A stretch of 7,063 bases of DNA from an uncultured Bacillota bacterium (GTDB lineage Bacteria; Bacillota; Dehalobacteriia; UBA7702): positions 1 through 7,063 of the forward strand of contig CACXDX010000135.1 in NCBI GenBank assembly GCA_902766525.1. Direction: 5' to 3'. Of this stretch, positions 1-4,802 are shown piece by piece (the first letter of the stretch is position 1; each line of letters starts with the position of its first letter). A program made the position numbers and the translations under genes. The notes beneath the pieces were generated by a model. The model did no database searches, was not told the origin of the DNA, and worked only from the letters and a program-made list of their open reading frames with translations.

Positions 1-1
1 C

Positions 2-406
2 CGCACCCGTGATATCACGGTGCTTACCCGGGAAGAATGCTCCTGCGGCCGCACTCATGTGCGCATGAAACGGCCCATGGGCAGAAGCGATGATATGCTC
101 ATCATCAAGGGCGTCAATGTCTTCCCGTCTCAGATCGAAGCCGTTCTTTTGAAAGAAGGGCTCAGCGCCAACTATCAGATCGTTGTCGACCGCGTCAACA
201 ACAGCGACACCATCGATGTTATGGTGGAAATGACGCCGGAGATCTTCTCCGACGTGGCCGGTTCCATCACGGCGAAGGAAAGAGCGCTTGTGAATTCTTT
301 AAAATCGATGCTCGGTATCTATGCCGGTGTTCATCTGGTCGAACCTCGTTCCATTGTGCGCAGCGAGGGGAAAGCCGTCCGTATTATCGATAAGCGTAAA
401 ATCTGA
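2..406 (+). CDS. paaK: Phenylacetate-CoA ligase, C-terminal part (5' end outside window)
   Basis: This is the last 134 residues of an adenylate-forming aryl-acid CoA ligase. Enzymes of this family activate phenylacetate or related aryl acids with ATP to an acyl-adenylate and then form the CoA thioester in the cytoplasm. The reading frame is open to the left edge; the full family length is about 430 residues, so roughly the first 300 are missing. What is visible matches the family closely: RTRD at the very start (A7-type motif), a CSCGRTH cysteine-rich turn, GRSDDMLIIKGVNVFPSQIE (hinge motif and start of the mobile C-terminal domain), then a mixed alpha/beta domain ending in EGKAVRIIDKR, which carries the conserved catalytic lysine region. 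The in-frame GTG at 20 is internal, not a start. The TGA stop overlaps the ribosome binding site of the ACT-domain gene, so the two are probably translationally coupled. In anaerobes such ligases often serve arylacetates made by amino-acid fermentation; the actual substrate cannot be read here. Confidence 0.93.
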   Translation, partial: RTRDITVLTREECSCGRTHVRMKRPMGRSDDMLIIKGVNVFPSQIEAVLLKEGLSANYQIVVDRVNNSDTIDVMVEMTPEIFSDVAGSITAKERALVNSLKSMLGIYAGVHLVEPRSIVRSEGKAVRIIDKRKI

Positions 407-412
407 GGAGGT
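406..412 (+). promoter_or_regulatory. Ribosome binding site of the ACT-domain gene, overlapping the upstream stop
   Basis: AGGAGGT lies 6 nt before the ATG at 419 and shares its first base with the TGA stop of the ligase gene (404-406). This near-consensus Shine-Dalgarno sequence fixes the start and suggests coupled translation. Confidence 0.85.
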
Positions 413-418
413 CAAATT

Positions 419-850
419 ATGGTTATTCAACAAATCTCTGTATTTCTGGAAAATAAACCCGGCGCCTTTCGCAATGTCGCCGCGCTGCTCTCGCAAAACG
501 GCATTAATATGCGGGCCATGTCCGTGGCGGAAACGGCTGAGTTCGGCATTTTAAGGGTCATCGTCAACGATAACGAAAAAACCAAACAGGTGCTGAGCGA
601 CGGCGGCTATATCTTTAAGGAAACCGGCGTTTTGGCCGTAAAAGTCAGCGACCATCCCGGCAGCCTCATGAAGGTGCTGGATGCCGTTGCCGATGCCGGT
701 ATTTCGCTGGAATATATGTATGCTTTTGCTACCAAAAAGGAGGACAGCGCCTGCCTGATCCTGCGTGTGGATGATGTTGAGGCGACGGTGAAGGTTTTGA
801 CGGCGGCCGAAGTACAATTGGCCTCTGCCGAAGAAATAAAAAATCTGTAA
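419..850 (+). CDS. Tandem ACT domain-containing protein
   Basis: A 143-residue protein made of two ACT domains and nothing else. ACT domains are small ferredoxin-like folds that bind amino acids or related small molecules and control enzymes. Domain 1 (about residues 3-66) begins QQISVFLENKPGAFRNVAALLSQ, with the typical N-K-P-G-A turn between strand 1 and helix 1. Domain 2 (about 70-140) begins LAVKVSDHPGSLMKVLDAVADAG, with the matching D-H-P-G-S turn. There is no catalytic domain, signal peptide or membrane segment, so it is probably a cytoplasmic sensor. It follows the ligase gene after 12 nt. Stand-alone double-ACT proteins are commonly found beside phenylacetate-CoA ligase and indolepyruvate oxidoreductase genes in anaerobes, so a role in sensing an aromatic amino acid or arylacetate is a reasonable inference. 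The ligand and partner are unknown. Confidence 0.9.
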   Translation: MVIQQISVFLENKPGAFRNVAALLSQNGINMRAMSVAETAEFGILRVIVNDNEKTKQVLSDGGYIFKETGVLAVKVSDHPGSLMKVLDAVADAGISLEYMYAFATKKEDSACLILRVDDVEATVKVLTAAEVQLASAEEIKNL

Positions 851-852
851 AA

Positions 853-882
853 GGGTAAAAAAAATACCCCCTCAGAGGGGGG
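853..882 (-). terminator. Intrinsic terminator for the leftward operon (second hairpin)
   Basis: CCCCCT (867-872) and AGGGGG (876-881) pair around a 3-nt loop. Read on the - strand, the stem is followed by TATTTTTTTTACC, a good U-tract. On the + strand it is followed by GCAAAAAAC, so it is useful only leftward. On the + strand GGGTA (853-857) can instead pair with TACCC (865-869), which competes with this stem for the same C residues. Confidence 0.7.
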
Positions 883-883
883 C

Positions 884-942
884 AAAAAACATCCCGTGAT
901 TTTGAGCGTAAGAGAAAGATACAATGATCGGGATGTTTTTTT
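884..942. terminator. Bidirectional intrinsic terminator with a long loop
   Basis: AAAAAACATCCCG (884-896) is perfectly complementary to CGGGATGTTTTTT (929-941), a 13-bp stem, with one further T at 942. Because the stem ends in A/T tracts, transcripts from either side end in a U-run after the GC part, so it can stop both the ligase-ACT operon and the leftward phosphodiesterase operon. The loop is about 32 nt, longer than usual for a terminator, and I see no stable inner helix in it. Confidence 0.75.
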
Positions 943-947
943 GTTAT

Positions 948-1502
948 TTAAATCAAACTGTAATGCAGGAATTCTTTACCTTCGAGGTCGCGGATGGAAA
1001 AACGTCCGTCTTCATAGATCATATAGCTGTGGGGCGTGTCGTTTTTGGGGATCGCCAGCGAGCCGGGATTGATATAAGTATATTCCCCGTTTTCACCGCA
1101 AGCTTCCGCCGTGGGAATGTGGGTATGACCGTGAAGCAGGATATCTCCTTTTTTCAGCGGCGGCAGATTCTTTTTGTTCCAGGTATGGCCGTGGGTAACG
1201 AAGATCATCCGCTGATCGAGATAGAGGATCATGTAATCGGCCAAAACCGGAAAATCGAGGACCATCTGATCTACTTCGGCTTCACAGTTCCCGCGAACGC
1301 AGAGAAGCTCTGCTTTCATGCCGTTGAGCAGTTTGATCACTTCTTTGGGCGCGTATTCTTCGGGCAGGTCATTGCGGGGCCCGTGATAGAGCAGATCCCC
1401 GAGGAGGATCAGCTTTTCGGGTTTTTCCGCGTCATAGCGTTCCTTCATGATCTTTGCGTATTTCATTGAACCGTGGAGGTCGGAAGCGATCATCAATTTC
1501 AT
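948..1502 (-). CDS. yfcE: YfcE/MJ0936-family metallophosphodiesterase
   Basis: A calcineurin-like metallophosphoesterase of 184 residues, the same length as E. coli YfcE. The family hydrolyses phosphodiesters using a dinuclear metal centre; the natural substrate is generally unclear. The metal-binding blocks are all present, in order: SDLHG (D8, H10), LLGDLLYHGPRN (D36), VRGNCE (N72), THGHT (H104), HGHTH (H124-H128), and the closing INPGS element typical of this subfamily. No signal peptide is present, so it should be cytoplasmic. An ATG at 1523 would add seven residues (MTEGDCT), but GAAGGAG at 1511-1517 lies 8 nt before the ATG at 1502 and would fall inside that longer version, so 1502 is preferred. 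The gene is last in a three-gene leftward operon, 17 nt after the unrecognised gene, and is followed by two hairpin terminators. Confidence 0.9.
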   Translation of the reverse strand: MKLMIASDLHGSMKYAKIMKERYDAEKPEKLILLGDLLYHGPRNDLPEEYAPKEVIKLLNGMKAELLCVRGNCEAEVDQMVLDFPVLADYMILYLDQRMIFVTHGHTWNKKNLPPLKKGDILLHGHTHIPTAEACGENGEYTYINPGSLAIPKNDTPHSYMIYEDGRFSIRDLEGKEFLHYSLI

Positions 1503-1510
1503 GGTGCAAT

Positions 1511-1517
1511 CTCCTTC
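1511..1517 (-). promoter_or_regulatory. Ribosome binding site that decides the phosphodiesterase start
   Basis: GAAGGAG on the - strand, 8 nt from the ATG at 1502. It argues against the in-frame ATG at 1523, which lies upstream of it. Confidence 0.8.
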
Positions 1518-1519
1518 AG

Positions 1520-2104
1520 TCATGTACGGTAAGCGGAATCAAGAGTGGTTAAAATCCTCTTTGCGTTTTCAAAAAGGGCTTGTTCTCTGCATAAAAGCAG
1601 GATGTCACCTTTTTCGACAAGTAATTTCAAACTGTTTTCATCCCAATTTTCAAAGGGCGTTTTTTGCGGGGAAAGCTGCAGCAGACAGCTTTTTTTACGT
1701 TGTTTCAGATATTCTTCGGGAGGGATCCCGTTAAAGCAGAGCCCCGCGACGGGCATCCGTTCGGCCTGCAGCAGATCGTCGCTGAGCGGAGAACGGACGG
1801 AAAGAAAGATCGGTTTTGAAAAGGTTTCGGCGAGTCGGTAGAGATCTTTTTCCGAAGCCGCGCCGATCACGGCGCCGTCGATCAGTCCTTCATCGAAGAA
1901 ATAGAGCAGCTGTTTCATGGGCACGCCGTCAAAGCGGCCGAAAACGCGGATATCCCGATCCTGCGCTGCCTTGAGATGACGCGCGTCGGCTTCGCTGACG
2001 CCGAAAGAAGTGAAGGGAATAAAATCCAGGAGTATTTGCCGCGCCTCATTCAATCCTTCATCGCCGGGAACGACGGGCCCCCTGAGAAAAGAAATCCTGT
2101 CCAT
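1520..2104 (-). CDS. Conserved-looking protein of unknown function (194 aa)
   Basis: I do not recognise this family. The protein is soluble, without signal peptide, transmembrane segment or cysteine cluster. It shows a regular alternation of short hydrophobic strands and amphipathic helices: FIPFTSFG (about 28-35), DIRVFGRF (51-58), LIDGAVIGA (74-82), KPIFLSVRSPL (96-106), VAGLCFNGIP (119-128), SCLLQLSP (139-146), GDILLLCRE (166-174). Seven such strands with residues such as D, R and N at the strand ends resemble a compact (beta/alpha) barrel like those of HisA/TrpF or aldolase folds, but this is inference from pattern only. It sits between the binding protein (8 nt upstream) and the phosphodiesterase (17 nt downstream), all on one transcript. 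The TGAGG ribosome binding site is formed partly by the stop codon of the upstream gene, so its translation is probably coupled to the binding protein. Confidence 0.75.
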   Translation of the reverse strand: MDRISFLRGPVVPGDEGLNEARQILLDFIPFTSFGVSEADARHLKAAQDRDIRVFGRFDGVPMKQLLYFFDEGLIDGAVIGAASEKDLYRLAETFSKPIFLSVRSPLSDDLLQAERMPVAGLCFNGIPPEEYLKQRKKSCLLQLSPQKTPFENWDENSLKLLVEKGDILLLCREQALFENAKRILTTLDSAYRT

Positions 2105-2110
2105 TATTTG

Positions 2111-2115
2111 CCTCA
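2111..2115 (-). promoter_or_regulatory. Ribosome binding site overlapping the stop of the binding-protein gene
   Basis: TGAGG on the - strand contains the TGA stop (2115-2113) of the binding-protein gene and lies 6 nt before the ATG at 2104. It is short, which fits coupling to upstream translation. Confidence 0.6.
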
Positions 2116-3057
2116 GATCAGGTTATTTGCCCGAAGGTAAGTGTGGATGTATTCGTCGATATCATTGCCTTCCCAGTAGATGCGCTTGATCATCAGCGAC
2201 ATACGGCTGGCGTTGATCAGCCCTTCCAGACTTTTCAATGCGGGTTCGATCTCGGGATATTTTTTAATGGCTTCATCCGAGATCAAACAGCAGGTGACTT
2301 GGGGCAGAAAGAAGTAATTGTTGTCAACGAGCTGCTTGACGTCGAGCTGACTGAGGTAAGGCGATACCGAAGGAGCGATATAGAGGTCGATTTCGCCGTC
2401 GATGAGAGCGCGGAAACCGCTTTCGTCATCTTCATAGACTTCGGCTTTTTTGAATTTCATGTTATATGCTTCGCAGATCGCCTTATAGCAATCGAGCCTT
2501 TTGTAAAAACCTTCATCCATGCCGATGGTCAGATCCTGAGAAAGATTGGCGATTTCCGACAAAGTGGAGGGAGAATTCAGTTCCTCTCTGCGTTGAAGAG
2601 TGATATAAAATGAGGTGGTACTGGAATAACCGATTTCTTCGGAAGCGGTGATGCCGCGATGTTTGAGGGTGTTTTGCACGTCCTGCGTCAAAGTGGGTGT
2701 GTTGATCGTCTCTTCCGTAAATTCAAGGGCATTCACGGCCAAAGAACCGGTGTAGTCAAAGAAGATCTGGATATCGCCGTTTTCCATTTTTTCCAGCAGC
2801 GAAGCGGAGGTGGAGTCATCATAGTAAACGACTTCGGCGGTATAATCCGTTTTTTCCGTGATCAGATTTTGCGCCAGATGCGCGAGGATATTCTGTTCGG
2901 GAGTGTTCTTTGTGGCGATTTTGATCTGCGCTTTGGAATTTGCTTTCGTTTTGCCGTTGCTGTCGGCGGAAGGCTGATCGCCGCAGCCGACGCAAAAAAG
3001 GAGCGCGGCAAGACAGCATATCGTTATGATCGATCGAAAAAGGTTTTTAACGCCCAT
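2113..3057 (-). CDS. Osmoprotectant-type (glycine betaine/choline family) ABC substrate-binding lipoprotein
   Basis: A 314-residue lipoprotein of the OpuAC/ProX/OsmF periplasmic-binding fold. Such proteins capture glycine betaine, choline or related quaternary amines outside the membrane and hand them to an ABC permease. Residues 1-24 form a signal peptide (K4, R8, then a hydrophobic stretch) ending in FCVGC; C25 is the likely lipidated cysteine. A Ser/Lys/Asn-rich linker follows. The binding domain runs from 45 to 314: IKIATKNTPEQNILAHL, then NGDIQIFFDYTGS (about 93-105), then LTIGMDEGFYKRLDCYKAI (176-194), then the ALIDGEIDLYIAP and FFLP segments typical of the family. The 176-194 segment departs from the usual E-F-x-x-R-x-D-G-Y pattern (G183 and C190 here). 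AGAGG lies 8 nt before the ATG at 3057. An open frame continues to 3234, but through promoter DNA. No permease or ATPase gene is nearby. Confidence 0.88.
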   Translation of the reverse strand: MGVKNLFRSIITICCLAALLFCVGCGDQPSADSNGKTKANSKAQIKIATKNTPEQNILAHLAQNLITEKTDYTAEVVYYDDSTSASLLEKMENGDIQIFFDYTGSLAVNALEFTEETINTPTLTQDVQNTLKHRGITASEEIGYSSTTSFYITLQRREELNSPSTLSEIANLSQDLTIGMDEGFYKRLDCYKAICEAYNMKFKKAEVYEDDESGFRALIDGEIDLYIAPSVSPYLSQLDVKQLVDNNYFFLPQVTCCLISDEAIKKYPEIEPALKSLEGLINASRMSLMIKRIYWEGNDIDEYIHTYLRANNLI

Positions 3058-3065
3058 GTTCATAA

Positions 3066-3070
3066 CCTCT
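3066..3070 (-). promoter_or_regulatory. Ribosome binding site that decides the binding-protein start
   Basis: AGAGG (plus further A residues upstream) on the - strand lies 8 nt from the ATG at 3057 but only 2 nt from the ATG at 3063, so 3057 is the more likely start. Confidence 0.65.
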
Positions 3071-3098
3071 TTTTTTCGGAGAATATCATTAGGGTAGA

Positions 3099-3116
3099 AA
3101 AAGAGAAATCTCTTTT
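3099..3116. promoter_or_regulatory. 18-bp palindrome in the leader of the leftward operon (candidate operator)
   Basis: AAAAGAGA (3099-3106) and TCTCTTTT (3109-3116) are exact inverted repeats separated by AA. The site lies about 24-46 bp downstream of the leftward -10 element, a good position for a repressor. It is A/T-rich and could also be a weak RNA hairpin or chance. No regulator gene is in the window. Confidence 0.4.
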
Positions 3117-3139
3117 CGGGAGTTCCATGACTGCAGCTT

Positions 3140-3148
3140 ATTATAACA
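3140..3148 (-). promoter_or_regulatory. Extended -10 promoter of the leftward three-gene operon
   Basis: On the - strand the sequence reads TGTTATAAT: a perfect TATAAT at 3145-3140 with a TGn extension. No good -35 is present 16-18 bp upstream, as expected for an extended -10 promoter. The predicted transcript start is near 3133, giving a leader of about 75 nt. Confidence 0.7.
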
Positions 3149-3190
3149 TAAAAGAGAAAAAAGTAATAGATGTTTTTTTGTGACAAAATA

Positions 3191-3199
3191 TGGTATAAT
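3191..3199 (+). promoter_or_regulatory. Extended -10 promoter of the dehydrogenase operon
   Basis: TGGTATAAT: a perfect TATAAT at 3194-3199 with a TGn extension. The best -35 candidate (TGTTTT, 3171-3176, 17-bp spacer) is weak. The two divergent -10 elements are about 50 bp apart, so their upstream regions overlap and a regulator bound between them could affect both. Confidence 0.75.
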
Positions 3200-3214
3200 G
3201 AAAAAAATGAAAAA

Positions 3215-3220
3215 AAGGAG
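3215..3220 (+). promoter_or_regulatory. Ribosome binding site of the dehydrogenase gene
   Basis: AAGGAG, 12 nt before the ATG at 3233. The spacing is slightly long, but there is no better start; an in-frame ATG at 3170 lies upstream of the promoter. Confidence 0.7.
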
Positions 3221-3232
3221 CGAGTTTTATTC

Positions 3233-4339
3233 ATGTCTGTTCAATATGTTGACTGGGATTTGATGACGAATTTTATGATTGATGCCTTTGTCGGCTACGG
3301 TGTCCCCCGGGAAGATGCCGAAATATGTGTAGACGTTTTGATCGAAGCCGATCGACGCGGCATCGATTCCCACGGCGTCAATCGCTTCAAACCGATTTAT
3401 CTTGACCGCATCAAAGCCGGGATCCAAAAACCCGTAACGGAATGGGAGATCGTAAAAGAAACGCCGACAACGGCCGTGATCGACGGCCACGACGGCATGG
3501 GACAGGTTGTCTCTTACAATGCGATGAAGATCGCCATCGAAAAAGCGAAGAAATATGGTATGGGCATGACGGCGGTGCGCAACTCCACCCATTACGGCAT
3601 TGCCGGTTACTATGCGACCATGGCCACAAAGGAAAACTGTATCGGTTTTACCGGCACCAATGCCCGTCCTTCCATCGCGCCGACCTTCGGTATCGATAAT
3701 ATGCTGGGAACCAACCCGATGACCTTCGGCCTGCCCACCGATGAAGAATTTCCCTTTGTGATCGACTGCGCCACTTCCATTTCCCAGCGCGGCAAAATTG
3801 AAAAATGGGCACGCCTTAATAAGGCGACGCCGGCGGGACTTGTCATCATGAACGACGGTTCGACGATGACCGATTCCGCCGCGATCCTCGATGCTCTGAT
3901 CAAAGGCGAAGCGGCCTTCGCGCCCTTGGGCGGCATCGGTGAAGAATTCGCCGGTTATAAGGGATACAGCTACAGTGTGGTCATCGAGATCCTTTCCGCC
4001 GCCCTCCAGGCCGGGAACTATATGAAGATGCTCTCCGGTATCGGTGTCAACGGTGAAAAGGTCCCCTTCCATCTCGGTCATTTCTTCGTGGCGATCGATA
4101 CCGAAGCCTTTGAAGGTGCCGACGTCTTCAAAAAGACCGCCGGTGATATCCTGCGCCAGCTCAGGAATTCCCGCACCGCGCCGGGCTGCGATAAGATCTA
4201 CACCGCCGGTGAAAAGGAATATCTGCACTATATGGCCACGAAAGATAAAGGCGTTGCCGTTAACGACGCCGTACAGAAGGAGATCCTCGCCGTTCGGGAT
4301 GAATTGGGCCTGACGGAAAAATATGACTTTGATTTTTAA
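3233..4339 (+). CDS. Ldh2-family NAD(P)-dependent malate/L-lactate-type dehydrogenase
   Basis: A 368-residue cytoplasmic oxidoreductase of the malate/L-lactate dehydrogenase type 2 family (Ldh2/ComC/AllD/DpkA group). These enzymes interconvert 2-keto acids and 2-hydroxy acids, or reduce cyclic imino acids, using NAD(P)H in a fold unrelated to classical lactate dehydrogenase. Visible signatures are RRGIDSHGVNRF (D45-S46-H47-G48, catalytic histidine region), STHYGIAGYY (H120, Y121), LGTNPMTFGLPT (159-169), FVIDCATS (D178) and GYKGYSYSVVIEILSAALQAG (241-261). The length is normal and nothing is missing. The substrate (malate, lactate, sulfolactate, ureidoglycolate or a pyrroline/piperideine carboxylate) cannot be decided from these motifs. 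It has its own extended -10 promoter and is transcribed divergently from the binding-protein operon. No terminator separates it from the small lipoprotein gene 33 nt downstream, so the two are probably co-transcribed. Confidence 0.92.
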   Translation: MSVQYVDWDLMTNFMIDAFVGYGVPREDAEICVDVLIEADRRGIDSHGVNRFKPIYLDRIKAGIQKPVTEWEIVKETPTTAVIDGHDGMGQVVSYNAMKIAIEKAKKYGMGMTAVRNSTHYGIAGYYATMATKENCIGFTGTNARPSIAPTFGIDNMLGTNPMTFGLPTDEEFPFVIDCATSISQRGKIEKWARLNKATPAGLVIMNDGSTMTDSAAILDALIKGEAAFAPLGGIGEEFAGYKGYSYSVVIEILSAALQAGNYMKMLSGIGVNGEKVPFHLGHFFVAIDTEAFEGADVFKKTAGDILRQLRNSRTAPGCDKIYTAGEKEYLHYMATKDKGVAVNDAVQKEILAVRDELGLTEKYDFDF

Positions 4340-4355
4340 GCTCACCCGAATCGAA

Positions 4356-4362
4356 AGGGGAG
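4356..4362 (+). promoter_or_regulatory. Ribosome binding site of the small lipoprotein gene
   Basis: AGGGGAG lies 10 nt before the ATG at 4373. It supports that ATG as the intended start even though the frame it opens stops at 4406-4408. Confidence 0.6.
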
Positions 4363-4375
4363 AAAAGAGAAAATG

Positions 4376-4382
4376 AAAAAAA
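4376..4382 (+). repeat. A7 homopolymer directly after the start codon
   Basis: Seven consecutive A residues between the ATG and the signal-sequence core. A length change here is the simplest event that would restore the reading frame, although an indel anywhere between 4376 and about 4405 would also do so. Confidence 0.8.
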
Positions 4383-4518
4383 TTCTGTTATTCTATTCCT
4401 CGCCTTGACACTGTGCTTCTTCTGTGCCTGCGGCAATCATCAGATGTACTACGATAATCCCGAATATCAGGAGGAAACCGAGCAGACGCAGGACGAAACG
4501 AAAGACAGCAGCGGAGAT

Positions 4519-4563
4519 GAATCCTCGAATGGTGAATCCTCGAATGGTGAATCTTCGGGAAAT
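4519..4563 (+). repeat. 15-bp tandem repeat, two exact copies and a degenerate third
   Basis: GAATCCTCGAATGGT occurs at 4519-4533 and again at 4534-4548; 4549-4563 is a diverged third copy (GAATCTTCGGGAAAT). It encodes ESSNG-ESSNG-ESSGN in the lipoprotein tail. Being a multiple of three, copy-number change would alter spacer length without shifting the frame. Confidence 0.9.
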
Positions 4564-4700
4564 GATACCACCACAACGCAGGAGGAAGAAACCGTGGAAG
4601 AATACAATCCGCAGACGGAATCTTCCGACAACGATCTCGCCGAACAATACGGCTATTGATTCGGATCGGGAGCATCATAAGTAAAGTTTTTAAAAACAAA

Positions 4701-4739
4701 AAACAGACCACTCATTTTGAGTGGTCTGTTTCGTTTTTT
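4701..4739. terminator. Strong bidirectional intrinsic terminator
   Basis: AAACAGACCACTCA (4701-4714) pairs perfectly with TGAGTGGTCTGTTT (4718-4731) around a TTT loop. On the + strand it is followed by CGTTTTTT; on the - strand by TTTTGTTTTTA. It lies between convergent genes and should end both the dehydrogenase-lipoprotein transcript and the large surface-protein transcript. Confidence 0.92.
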
Positions 4740-4802
4740 AAATTATCACATCATCCGGAGGGCAGATTATGAGATAATAACAGAGTACCTTAAGATCGAT
4801 GC

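Larger units (their letters stand above)
4373..4659 (+). pseudogene. Small acidic Ser/Glu-rich lipoprotein gene with an apparent frameshift in the signal sequence
   Basis: The ATG at 4373 has a good ribosome binding site, but its frame reads MKKILLFYSSP and stops at 4406-4408. The frame one base over is open to 4659 and reads NSVILFLALTLCFFCACGNHQ, a typical lipoprotein signal core, followed by a Glu/Asp/Ser/Thr/Gln-rich tail ending NDLAEQYGY. Seven A residues follow the ATG (4376-4382). One more A, or two fewer, would join start and body. The version with one more A would have 95 residues, with MKKNSVILFLALTLC and a lipidated cysteine at about position 20. The tail holds a tandem ESSNG repeat and has no recognisable domain; such tails often act as spacers at the cell surface. 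A TTG at 4405 could start the body, but would omit the charged part of the signal. The cause may be a sequencing error, real decay or length variation of the A run. Function is unknown. It is probably co-transcribed with the dehydrogenase. Confidence 0.7.

Noticed and set aside
924..1469. A 181-codon open frame on the + strand, opposite the phosphodiesterase
   Set aside because: It lies antisense to all the metallophosphoesterase motifs and starts inside the terminator hairpin.
3064..3133. A riboswitch in the leader of the leftward operon
   Set aside because: The leader is only about 70 nt, A/T-rich, and I see no known conserved core; the palindrome alone is not enough.
3170..3232. A 21-residue N-terminal extension of the dehydrogenase from the ATG at 3170
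   Set aside because: It begins upstream of the -10 element at 3194-3199, and the ribosome binding site lies at 3215-3220.
3058..3234. A 59-residue N-terminal extension of the binding protein
   Set aside because: It would run through the leftward promoter and leader, and would bury the lipoprotein signal inside the protein; the ribosome site points to 3057.
3227..4345. A 372-codon open frame on the - strand, opposite the dehydrogenase gene
   Set aside because: It mirrors a gene with strong family motifs, has no ribosome binding site, and its composition is that of a codon-bias shadow.
4388..4711. A - strand frame with repeated HHSRI residues
   Set aside because: The repetition is only the reverse reading of the 15-bp tandem repeat in the lipoprotein tail, and the frame runs into the terminator hairpin.
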